Source: Stramenopiles sp. TOSAG23-2 (Eukaryota; Sar). Taken from it: a stretch of DNA of 15,589 nt. How positions within the stretch are numbered: the first letter of the stretch is position 1; the number at the start of each line of letters is the position of its first letter. The notes under the pieces are model-generated. The model was given only the letters and a program-made list of their open reading frames with translations. It had not been told where the DNA came from and ran no database searches. The DNA lies in contig LT649703.1 in the NCBI GenBank assembly GCA_900128395.1, positions 1 through 15,589 on the forward strand, read 5' to 3'. Shown one piece after another: positions 7,061-15,490 of the stretch. A program made the translations under genes and the position numbers.

Positions 7061-8047
7061 ATGCCTGGAGAATTTAAATTTTATCAAATTTTAGACGTAT
7101 TTTCCAAACCGGAAACAGATGAAGATTTAAAACCTTTGGCATGTGGCCATATATGTCAAATTCCAAATGTTGTACGAGACAAATGTTGCCAATGTAGCGA
7201 TGCAAAACGACAATGCAATTATTGTCGTGGTGGAGAGCATAAGCATACGCTACAGCAAGAACGAACATATTGTAATAAACATGATGTACCAGTTGGAAGG
7301 GATAAAAATGGAATTTGCTGTATTTGTCATTACAAAGATCATGTTACCTCCTCTGGAAGTAACACGCTTAAATTGTATAAAAAATCTCCTTGGCTAAAGA
7401 GGCAAGCGGATTTAAAAAAAGAGAAAGAAGAAAGCAATGTACTATGGCGACAATTGAGGAAAAAACAAAAGAGAATTATGTGGCGTGAACGATATCCTAT
7501 GTGCAAATGCCATTTTGTTCATATTTGCAAGCAAATAAAAAAATTTCCAAATCCATATGATTGGGGCAAAACCGATAACATTCATATGGAGTGGAATTCT
7601 GATAAGGGATACAGATGCCCATATGGTAATAATCCATGTCGTCATCATGTGGTTAAAAAAAAACAACCATCAAAACCAGCTATCAATACATTGCAAACGA
7701 TTGACGAATTTGCACATTTAGCGGAGGAGCAAGATGTATGGAGTGAGAACAGAAAAACGAATGACGATGTAGAATCACAAGAAAGGAAAACAAAAAGTGA
7801 TACGAAACTTTGTGTTGAAGAATTTAGCAGAGATGGTATTACTTGGCCGTCACTTGGTGACATAGATACTGGAGATAGATCTCTTCGTGATTGGGTTGTC
7901 TTTCAAAATGGAGAAATATCAAACAGTGATCATGACGATGATATTGTAGACAATAGCGATGCATTTTCTTTGATAAGCGAGCCATTTAGTGAATGTAGTT
8001 GGGTTGATTTAACGCCAGCAACAACAACAATGAAATCGAAAAATTAA
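7061..8047 (+). CDS. Cys/His-rich putative zinc-binding protein, unknown function
   Basis: Starting at the ATG at 7061 the product is 328 residues. The frame is open further upstream to 6968, but only with an A-rich, ATG-less leader, so 7061 is the first possible start. Two copies of an H-x11-C-C-x-C pattern occur: H30 to C42-C43-x-C45, preceded by C28, and H74 to C86-C87-x-C89, preceded by C71. Extra C52, C55, H60 and H62 lie between. A third cluster at 148-196 has C148-K-C150-H151, H154, C156, C186, C193, H195 and H196. Residues 107-145 are highly basic; the C-terminal third is acidic and serine-rich. I do not recognise the family; a nuclear or RNA/DNA-associated role is conceivable but not shown. 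Just before the stop the protein may be frameshifted into a 43-residue basic tail. Convergent with the EGF gene. Confidence 0.7.
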   Translation: MPGEFKFYQILDVFSKPETDEDLKPLACGHICQIPNVVRDKCCQCSDAKRQCNYCRGGEHKHTLQQERTYCNKHDVPVGRDKNGICCICHYKDHVTSSGSNTLKLYKKSPWLKRQADLKKEKEESNVLWRQLRKKQKRIMWRERYPMCKCHFVHICKQIKKFPNPYDWGKTDNIHMEWNSDKGYRCPYGNNPCRHHVVKKKQPSKPAINTLQTIDEFAHLAEEQDVWSENRKTNDDVESQERKTKSDTKLCVEEFSRDGITWPSLGDIDTGDRSLRDWVVFQNGEISNSDHDDDIVDNSDAFSLISEPFSECSWVDLTPATTTMKSKN

Positions 8048-8175
8048 AAGGTGCGCATAGAAATCATGCGACAAAAAATTCAAGAAAAGGTTTTGTTGCT
8101 TATAAGAAATGGAATGGAAGACGTGGAGTAAAATCGAAAAGATCAAAAAATAGTGTTCGTAGACGTTGTAAATAA
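8008..8175 (+). pseudogene. Open -1-frame basic tail overlapping and following the zinc-protein stop
   Basis: In the -1 frame relative to the zinc protein, codons stay open from 8008 to TAA at 8173-8175, with no ATG. Beyond the annotated stop it reads a highly basic sequence including KGFVAYKKWNGRRG and ending NSVRRRCK. One extra A in the A5 run at 8039-8043 would join the two frames smoothly. This is either a sequencing or natural indel, a frameshift during translation, or chance. The heptamer GAAAAAT at the overlap is not a canonical slippery site. Confidence 0.45.
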
Positions 8176-8237
8176 AATAAAATGGACGCCCCGCGGCCCA
8201 TACGCTACATATTTAAAGTACATGTCAGAGGATATAA

Positions 8238-8263
8238 TACGAAGTATATTACACGACTTCGTA
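8238..8263. terminator. 8-bp hairpin between convergent gene ends
   Basis: TACGAAGT at 8238-8245 pairs perfectly with ACTTCGTA at 8256-8263 around a 10-nt loop. It lies between the stops of the zinc-protein and EGF genes, where both 3' ends must form, and A/T-rich AATAAA-like sequence is nearby. A termination or 3'-end role is only a guess. Confidence 0.3.
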
Positions 8264-8330
8264 CATAAAATATATTTTTTACTAAAAATTTCATTACAAT
8301 ATATTTAAAAAATTAATAATTTTTTTATAT

Positions 8331-11300
8331 TCACAATTTTGGTGGAACGCCATTTGCTTCTCCACCATGGTTATGAGTTCCTGGTCGTATTGGCAAACTT
8401 TGTCTTCCTTCAACTCTATTCATTTGTTGCTGTGCATAAATCCTATCTACCATGCTTTCCATTGGTGGTACACGACGAATGTTAAATTTCTGTGCGTGGC
8501 AATTCTTTTTAATACAATCTTTAAGACAACGTTGTCTTGCATCTGCGCCGTCATCACCTTCTGCACTATTCTTTTGGCATGTCGCAAGACATGTTTTTTC
8601 ACATTTTGGTGTTGATTCGACTGAACAGTAAGGTCCAGACCATTTGTTTTCACATTCACAAACACCATCCATACAACTACCATGTCCACTACAATTTCTA
8701 GGACAGGAGCGTTCAGAACAATCTGCCGTGTGCCATCCTTCTTTACATTGACATAATCCGTGAACACATTGTCCTCTACCGGAACAACCGTGTGGGCATG
8801 GGATCCTATCATTGCCAGCTATTGCTAATAAATCTAATGCGTCTCTACGCCATTTTGCACGTGCCTGTTCCGCCTTCGTTCTTGCGGTGGAATTGCCATT
8901 TTCTGCTTGTATTAAGTATTTTCTTTCCTTACTATCTTGTAGTGTCATATCTGCAACTGTTTCCTCCACTTTTGATGGAGTAACAAATTCTGGGTTGTAC
9001 ACATTACCTTCCCTAACTGCTTTTTCTAAATCATCGCTACGCGCGCCCATTAACCTTTGAGAAAATTCAATATCTTCCTTCAATAACTTCAATTGCCTAA
9101 ATTTATCGCCACCTTTCCTTTTCATTTCTTTAGCAGCCTTATCTTTCAAATAACGATACATGTGGAATGCACTAACTATCGATTCAGCTGAAATTGGACC
9201 ACGTCCTTTTCCTTTAATGCCTACGAATAAACTACAATCATCACCAGCATATTTTTGCTTACAATGGCAGATACCTTGATCACAAAGGCCACGTTCTTCT
9301 TTTTCGTCATTGTGGCAATCTGATGGGCATTGTCTAATGCTACAATCATCACCTTCAAATCCTTGTTTACAGTTACATTTAGCTTCAGTCGTACCATATG
9401 CTTCCTTGTCCGCTAATACACATTCACCTCGTAATGAGCAATCGTTTTCACAGATTGTGTATGAACAATTGACGCCACGGAAACCGTGTGCACATTGGCA
9501 GATACCTGCGGCACAAACACCACCGTTCAAACATTCGTGGCCACAACTACAGTCGGCACCATACCAACCTGGTTTACAATTACATTTTCCATCCGTACCT
9601 GGTGCGCAATCACCATTACCGCTACATTGGTTAGGACAGTCTTTGATTTCACATGCAATACCTTTCCACCCGTTTTCACATTGGCAGCGTTTTGGGGTAC
9701 CAACGCAGGAACCACGGCCGCCACATTTATTTGGGCAACCAACTAATTCAATGGAACAATCTACGCCACCGAAACCGGAGGTACAGTAACATTCTCCATC
9801 TGCACCGTTACAGAAACCATTTGGTTCATTACAGCCGTATGCGCATGATTTTTGTTTACAATCATCACCACGGTATCCTGGCATGCATTTACATTTATCG
9901 TTATTACAAACACCAGTAATAACACCTTCCCATTCTTTCGTACAGCGATCGTTACATGTTTCGATCTCGCAGCTTTTGCCTCTCCATCCAGAGTGGCAAT
10001 TGCAGGTACCGTTACCCATGCATTGGCCATGACCACCACAATCTTTCAAGCAAAGTGTTTGTGTACAGAAATCTCCACCGTAACCTGGTTTACAATAACA
10101 TACTCCATCGTGACAATCGGAATTTGGACTGTCTTCGCATTCTTTACTACATGTTTTTAAGTTACATGCAGCACCTGTGTAACCTTTCGTGCAGAAACAT
10201 TTTGGCATTGATTTTAATGATTTTGATCCATTTCTTGCAATTGGATGTACGTGTTGGATACATGTACCATGTCCAGAACAATCAGCGAATTTATCTTTCG
10301 TTGGGCAAACGGCTTTGCTACAATCTTCGCCTTCCCATCCTCTTCGACATGCGCATAATCCGTGTTCCATACAATTACCATGTCCAGAACATTGATTTTT
10401 ACATACTTTCGTTTGGCATTGTTGGCCAGTGTAATCACCTAAGCAATAGCAAGTGCCATTGAAGCAATGGCCATGGTTGGAACAGTTGGTATGGCATACT
10501 CGTAAATTACAAAGTTCACCTTCCCAATCGCGATTACATTTACATGTCAAATCAGGTTGGCATTCCCCATGATTACTACAATCATTCGTGCATGTTCTTT
10601 TGGTACAGTTTACACCGCCATAACCATCGGAGCAAATACATTTTCCTTGCTCACAACGCCCATGCAATTCACATTCTGGTGCACATGGTGCAATCTCACA
10701 TGCGATACCTTCATACCCTTTTGCGCATGTACAATTTCCCAATGGGTTACATTCACCATGTCCACTGCACGTTTGGTTTTCAACTTTGGTTGGGCATTTA
10801 CGCATATCACATGCAGGTCCGGTGAATTCATCGAAACATAAACATGTTGCATCTTCTTGTTGGCAGATACCATTCCCATTACATAAACCTGGGCATAATC
10901 GTTGGTTACATGATGGGCCAGTCCAATCAGGTTTACATGCACATACACCGTTGATACAAAGACCATTACCATTACAGTTACCGGTACAATCTTGCTTGTC
11001 ACAATTGGTACCACTCCATCCAGCAGCGCAGATGCATACACCATTGTCGCAACGACCATGTAAGCAACCACCAACGCATTTACGGACGGTACAATATGGA
11101 CCACCCCATCCTTCATTACAGATACATACACCATCGTCGCAAGTACCTGCATTGTTATTGCAGTTATGTGGGCATAACCTCACACCGCAATCGTCGCCGG
11201 AATACCTTGCGTGGCAGACGCATTTGCCAGCGCGGCAGAAACCGTTCATATTACAGTTGCTTAAATGTGCACATGATCTATAGGAACAATCATAACCGCT

Positions 11301-12980
11301 CCATGGCGCTTCACATTTACATTGGCCACCACGACATTGTCCGTGTCCACTACATTTATTCGGTCCACATGTCAATTGACGGCAATTGTCACCAGCGAAA
11401 CCTGGTTTACAAAAGCAAGTACCTTCATGGCAATAACCATTTGCACCACAATGATCTGGACAGCCTTTGATGGAACAGTCCACACCACGGTAACCACGTT
11501 TACACATGCATTTTCCTCCAAGGCATTCTCCATATACACAGCCTTGTGGGCATTGATCTTTCATGCAATCTTCACCAGTGTAACCATCATCACAAGTGCA
11601 TGTACCATTACCACAAGTTCCATGTCCGGAGCAAATGGTGCTTTTTTTGCCAGTTGGGCATGTACTAATCTCACATGCTTTGCCAGAAAATCTAGGTTCG
11701 CATAAACATTTTCCCTCCGAGCATAAACCGTGCCCGTTACAACCTTTAATGCAATATCTTTCACTACAGTCTTCACCCATGAAACCTTCGGAACATACAC
11801 ATTTCTGATCACCAATTTTTCCAACACATTTTCCGTTACCTGAACATTTGTTTGGGCAAGTTGTCTTGTCACACGCTGCACCACCCCAACCGGCACGGCA
11901 ATAACATTTATGTTTTCCATGCTCTTGTAAGCAGATGCCGTTTCCGGAGCAATCATTTGGGCACCAGCTCACGGAACAGTCGTTACCAGTGAAACCAGCT
12001 TGGCATTGGCATTGGAAAAAGTTTTCACCAACTGTATCACATTTTCCATGTGAATTTTTCGTTGCACCACATTTTCCACTGCAAGCACCAACACGGCAGT
12101 CACTTCCAGTGAAACCTTGCATGCATTCACATTTACCGTTGCGGCAGAAACCATTACCGGAACAATCGTTTGGGCATGGAATAGCTGGGCCAATACCAAC
12201 ACCATCTAAGTTTCCATCTAATCTTGGTGCTTCTCTCAAGTCACCATCCGATACGTCTTCATCAGCATCTTTTGTTTTCGCTGCTATTGGTTGTTGTACT
12301 TTAATTTGGTTTGCATCAATCGTTAACCCTTCAATTGCATTGGTCAATTTCGGTGCCAATGCAATGGCAAGGCTGGTAGTGTCAAGCATTTGACGCATGA
12401 CAGCTGGTTGGTTATCCGTAACTACAACTACGTATTGGATGACGGATGCATCACTTGCTAATAAACGCCTTCTTCGTTGTTGTGACGGCGTTTCTTGCGC
12501 TGCACTTCCACTTTCCTCTACACTTGTAATTTGTACAGCACCTTTGTCTACTTGTAATATTTTTGCAAGGACTTCTTCAATCTTTGCTTTATGCTCATCT
12601 AGCACATCTTTCGTAATACCTTCCATATTGATTTGTTGTTTGATTTTTTGACCACCGATGATTTGAGCCCCACCAGTCATACCAGTACCAGCACCAGTTG
12701 CTGCATTTGCAGAACCAGTTGCGGTACTAAGACCTTTATTAAAAGCTATACCATTACCACCAGTTGGTGCTTTCATCATTGGATTGTTATTACTATTACT
12801 ATCAGTGGCTGGTGATGCCTCTTGCTGTTCAAGATCACTTGGGCCACTACCACCACTACTACTATCATCATCATTTGTATCTATATCATTTGTTGCACCA
12901 TCCGTTTGGGGTGTAACATTACTAAATAAAAAACAAGAAGCAAATAATGCTATTAACAATATTGATAAAAATTTATTCAT
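8331..12980 (-). CDS. Very large secreted protein with 31 EGF-like repeats
   Basis: This 1549-residue protein has a signal peptide (about 1-25) and no later membrane helix, so it is probably secreted. Residues 26-115 are low-complexity Asp/Ser/Gly/Ala. Residues 118-230 form a SEA-like alpha/beta stretch interrupted by QRRRRLL (168-174), a plausible furin-type cleavage site. From C269 come 29 consecutive EGF-like modules of tenascin type (C-x3-C-S-G-N/H-G-x-C-x-x-G-x-C-x-C-x-x-G-x-x-G-x-x-C). A charged, helical, Cys-free insert of about 140 residues (about 1252-1393) follows. Two more modules end near 1455, then comes a C-x3-C-x3-C ... C-x3-C-x4-C segment (about 1459-1495) and a Gln/Pro/Gly tail. 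Such proteins act as extracellular adhesive or structural fibres. Stramenopile mastigoneme and SIG proteins also carry EGF modules, but with far fewer repeats. No intron is needed to read the whole protein. Confidence 0.9.
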   Translation of the reverse strand: MNKFLSILLIALFASCFLFSNVTPQTDGATNDIDTNDDDSSSGGSGPSDLEQQEASPATDSNSNNNPMMKAPTGGNGIAFNKGLSTATGSANAATGAGTGMTGGAQIIGGQKIKQQINMEGITKDVLDEHKAKIEEVLAKILQVDKGAVQITSVEESGSAAQETPSQQRRRRLLASDASVIQYVVVVTDNQPAVMRQMLDTTSLAIALAPKLTNAIEGLTIDANQIKVQQPIAAKTKDADEDVSDGDLREAPRLDGNLDGVGIGPAIPCPNDCSGNGFCRNGKCECMQGFTGSDCRVGACSGKCGATKNSHGKCDTVGENFFQCQCQAGFTGNDCSVSWCPNDCSGNGICLQEHGKHKCYCRAGWGGAACDKTTCPNKCSGNGKCVGKIGDQKCVCSEGFMGEDCSERYCIKGCNGHGLCSEGKCLCEPRFSGKACEISTCPTGKKSTICSGHGTCGNGTCTCDDGYTGEDCMKDQCPQGCVYGECLGGKCMCKRGYRGVDCSIKGCPDHCGANGYCHEGTCFCKPGFAGDNCRQLTCGPNKCSGHGQCRGGQCKCEAPWSGYDCSYRSCAHLSNCNMNGFCRAGKCVCHARYSGDDCGVRLCPHNCNNNAGTCDDGVCICNEGWGGPYCTVRKCVGGCLHGRCDNGVCICAAGWSGTNCDKQDCTGNCNGNGLCINGVCACKPDWTGPSCNQRLCPGLCNGNGICQQEDATCLCFDEFTGPACDMRKCPTKVENQTCSGHGECNPLGNCTCAKGYEGIACEIAPCAPECELHGRCEQGKCICSDGYGGVNCTKRTCTNDCSNHGECQPDLTCKCNRDWEGELCNLRVCHTNCSNHGHCFNGTCYCLGDYTGQQCQTKVCKNQCSGHGNCMEHGLCACRRGWEGEDCSKAVCPTKDKFADCSGHGTCIQHVHPIARNGSKSLKSMPKCFCTKGYTGAACNLKTCSKECEDSPNSDCHDGVCYCKPGYGGDFCTQTLCLKDCGGHGQCMGNGTCNCHSGWRGKSCEIETCNDRCTKEWEGVITGVCNNDKCKCMPGYRGDDCKQKSCAYGCNEPNGFCNGADGECYCTSGFGGVDCSIELVGCPNKCGGRGSCVGTPKRCQCENGWKGIACEIKDCPNQCSGNGDCAPGTDGKCNCKPGWYGADCSCGHECLNGGVCAAGICQCAHGFRGVNCSYTICENDCSLRGECVLADKEAYGTTEAKCNCKQGFEGDDCSIRQCPSDCHNDEKEERGLCDQGICHCKQKYAGDDCSLFVGIKGKGRGPISAESIVSAFHMYRYLKDKAAKEMKRKGGDKFRQLKLLKEDIEFSQRLMGARSDDLEKAVREGNVYNPEFVTPSKVEETVADMTLQDSKERKYLIQAENGNSTARTKAEQARAKWRRDALDLLAIAGNDRIPCPHGCSGRGQCVHGLCQCKEGWHTADCSERSCPRNCSGHGSCMDGVCECENKWSGPYCSVESTPKCEKTCLATCQKNSAEGDDGADARQRCLKDCIKKNCHAQKFNIRRVPPMESMVDRIYAQQQMNRVEGRQSLPIRPGTHNHGGEANGVPPKL

Positions 12981-13476
12981 TTTTTTCTTAATTTATATAA
13001 TATCTGAATCTTATATATCTTGTATACCTATTCTCGTTACCAAAACTTGTTGCAATATACTATAAAACCTAATATAACTTAGATTGATCCAAACAATTCT
13101 ATATGAGAATGGGGGAAAAAACCTTTACTAATGAATATGTATATATCTGTTCCTCTGTTCCCACACCGTCGTCTGTTGTTGGTTTACAGATAATTCTATT
13201 TTCCCACTTCTTTTCCCCTAGTCAGATAATCGCGCTGCTTGTGAATCCTTCGTGCCTTCCTCGTTTTTGATGTGGACGAAAATGAACATTAGCACACGGA
13301 TAGCATTGGGAGTCAGAAACCCTAATTTACAACACCGTCTTTTTTCATCATTTTAAAAAGTGAGGTATGCTATTTACCTATTAAACCACAGTTGCAAGGC
13401 TATTCTTTAGTAATATATAAATAGCATTGTTGCCTTACTCAAAGCTACCGAATATCACTATTCTTACCTTGTCGTT

Positions 13477-13623
13477 AGATAGGAACATAATTTATAAATT
13501 AAGTATTCGTGGCAGTATAGTAGTCAGATAGGAACATAATTTCTGAATTAAGTATTCGTGGCAGTATAGTAGTCAGATAGGAACATAATTTATAAATTAA
13601 GTATTCGTGACAGTATAGTAAGG
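13477..13623. repeat. Three tandem 49-bp units
   Basis: Units start at 13477, 13526 and 13575, each AGATAGGAACATAATTT followed by AAGTATTCGTG and CAGTATAGTA. The middle unit has CTGAATT where the outer ones have ATAAATT, and the third has GTGAC instead of GTGGC. An 8-bp inverted repeat, GCCTTACT (13432-13439) and AGTAAGGC (13617-13624), brackets the array. It sits inside a divergent promoter region. Confidence 0.9.
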
Positions 13624-13899
13624 CTTTTGCAAAATTACATCAATATTTACCAAAAGTTATACTTAAAGGGGGAATTAGAATACTAAAATTATTCTATGCT
13701 ATACATATAGGGTCATATATTTGATATTCAGTACAATAACTCTTACACTCATCAATAATTGTAGAAATTAGCAGAAAAAGTGTCCTCAAAAACATAGATT
13801 GAGAATGAAAACTGGGGGTGTCGAGGTGTCAATATCGATTCTTCCTCATCAAATTATGAAACATTTTTACATAGTGTATAGTGTTATTTTATTAACGAA

Positions 13900-13927
13900 A
13901 TATATATATTATTAATAATATATATAT
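13900..13927. repeat. Perfect 28-bp AT palindrome
   Basis: The sequence is symmetrical around TTAA at 13912-13915, with 14 matching positions on each side and no spacer. It could extrude as a cruciform or simply reflect AT-rich composition. It lies about 90 bp before the start codon at 14016. Confidence 0.8.
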
Positions 13928-14015
13928 GTGTTTAAATGGATAGATAGTAAACTACTATTGTCAACGTCGTGAACATATATACAGTTATAGTTATTATTTT
14001 TATATCAGATAAACC

Positions 14016-15149
14016 ATGAAATACAATATGTATACGACGACAATTGCAACAACAGCAATTGCATTGTTGTTCATAATAGGAAATACAAATGGAATATCGA
14101 TAGAAACAATGTCACCTTGTAAAGCACATACAGATTGCAATATGAAATCAGGGGAAACTTGTTATTTTTCACATGCGGAAGCATCTGGATTTTGTTTTAG
14201 TGAAATAGCAGAATCTGCTGAACCAGGAACAATTGCAAAAACTGCAACAACTGCAAAGACGACGACGACGAAGAAAAGAAAAAGTGGGCCAACGATGAAA
14301 CGTGGTGGTATTGTTGTACAAGGAGAAGAAGGTCAAGCAGCTGTGCTATCTGTTAAATCAGGTAAAACAGGTTATCGTGTAGGTGCATTTGGTACACCAG
14401 CTAGGTTTGCAATACAACAAACTGGTGGTGATAAAACAGATATATTAACCATCAAGCCAAATGGCGATGTTACGATGAAAAGTAAATTGTTGCGCACGAC
14501 AAGTATTGAAGCAGAATCACGCTTGCTTGTAAATAAAGTACCACAATGGTCAATAGTTAAGCAAGAAAATTATGTCACGGACCCAACTACACAAACGGTG
14601 AAAGGTGCTGAAGGTTGGAAAAGTGTACCAGCAATTGTTGGTAAAAATGCTGTACAAGTGCAAGTAAGTCGTTGTGGTGGATTGACATTGTTAGGTGGTG
14701 TTAGTAATTTCGATCAAGCAGGTTCCGTAGCTAAAATTTTCAAAGTTCCAGTTGCTGCTACTACAAAAGAAGTAAGAATTACCACACGTTTCCATTTCAT
14801 TGATATGTGGCTTGGACAAAGTGGTTATTTAAAAATTGCTATGCCACAAGAAAATGGTGAATATGGCAAAGGACAAGTAGTATGGTCCTCGCAATATGAA
14901 ACAGCACCAGATGGTCTGTCGCCAATGGTAGAAATGATGAATGTTTGTGGTAATCCAAAAGTTGGTGAACATAAATTTTCTGTGCCAATAGATATAGTAG
15001 TACCTCTTAAAGGTAGATCAGCAGCAAGTGCTGCAGAGAAAGTTGAAATTAAATTAGAATTTGGTTCAACATGGGCTGTACCAGCAGATGAAAATGGTAG
15101 TAATGAAGGTTCATGGGGTATTAGTGGAGTAGAATTTTGGCAACATTAA
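14016..15149 (+). CDS. Secreted protein with C-terminal beta-sandwich-like domain
   Basis: This 377-residue product has a signal peptide (about 1-26), then a small four-cysteine segment (C35, C41, C49, C60). A Thr/Lys-rich linker follows (70-95), then a beta-rich region with repeated hydrophobic strands (98-175). A conserved-looking module starts at VPQWSIV (175-181), with GAEGW (197-201), SRCGGLTLLGG (218-228), RFHFIDMW (258-265), a second Cys in NVCGNP (309-314), and a final NEGSWGISGVEFW (363-375). C220 and C311 probably pair. I recall similar QW...GW...CGG..LGG...F.FID.W...WG.SG.E modules in secreted proteins of algae and flagellates, with unknown ligand. No later membrane helix is seen. 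The start is the first ATG after a long AT-rich leader. The last 23 codons, stop and 3' flank are tandemly duplicated downstream. Confidence 0.8.
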   Translation: MKYNMYTTTIATTAIALLFIIGNTNGISIETMSPCKAHTDCNMKSGETCYFSHAEASGFCFSEIAESAEPGTIAKTATTAKTTTTKKRKSGPTMKRGGIVVQGEEGQAAVLSVKSGKTGYRVGAFGTPARFAIQQTGGDKTDILTIKPNGDVTMKSKLLRTTSIEAESRLLVNKVPQWSIVKQENYVTDPTTQTVKGAEGWKSVPAIVGKNAVQVQVSRCGGLTLLGGVSNFDQAGSVAKIFKVPVAATTKEVRITTRFHFIDMWLGQSGYLKIAMPQENGEYGKGQVVWSSQYETAPDGLSPMVEMMNVCGNPKVGEHKFSVPIDIVVPLKGRSAASAAEKVEIKLEFGSTWAVPADENGSNEGSWGISGVEFWQH

Positions 15150-15304
15150 AAAAACAAGAGTAAAAAGAAAAGATAAGATTTATATTTTTTTTACCAGCAG
15201 ATGAAAATGGTAGTAATGAAGGTTCATGGGGTATTAGTGGAGTAGAATTTTGGCAACATTAAAAAAACAAGAGTAAAAAGAAAAGATAAGATTTATATTT
15301 TTTT
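15079..15304. repeat. Exact 113-bp tandem duplication of a gene 3' end
   Basis: Copy 1 is 15079-15191 and copy 2 is 15192-15304, identical as far as I can see. Copy 1 covers the last 23 or so codons and TAA of the beta-domain gene plus about 42 bases of 3' flank; copy 2 repeats them after the stop. The unit contains AG|GT at 15107-15110, recurring at 15220-15223. Confidence 0.95.
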
Positions 15305-15490
15305 ATTATACACGCAATATATATAATATTATGTACACTCTTTCCAAAAAAAGTATCTTTTTTATTTTTATTTCTCTTCTTCCGTCTTCTGTGTGTATGT
15401 TATATATAATATGAGTAAGAGAACATTTTATATAATATCATATCGTTTCGTAGTACCCACCCCAAACAGAAATAAAACTTCTTATTTTAA
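15150..15490. other. Intergenic region between convergent genes
   Basis: This holds the rest of the 113-bp tandem duplication, then T-rich and A/T-rich sequence with a possible AATAAA poly(A) signal near 15471. It separates the stop of the beta-domain gene from the stop of the partial minus-strand gene. Nothing else is recognised. Confidence 0.6.

Larger units (their letters stand above)
12981..14015. promoter_or_regulatory. 1035-bp divergent intergenic region, probable shared promoter
   Basis: This lies between the start codons of the EGF gene (minus) and the secreted beta-domain gene (plus). Left part (about 13140-13340): relatively GC-rich, complex sequence. Middle: a threefold 49-bp tandem array (13477-13623). 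Right: a perfect 28-bp AT palindrome (13900-13927) and an AT-rich leader. I see no open frame of interest and no RNA gene. Confidence 0.5.

Noticed and set aside
8367-12815. Many open frames antisense or out of frame to the EGF gene
   Set aside because: They are shadows of the repetitive Cys-rich coding sequence; the minus-strand frame has a signal peptide and 31 regular modules.
13477-13623. CRISPR-like array
   Set aside because: The units are contiguous and nearly identical along their whole length, with no unique spacers, in eukaryotic DNA.
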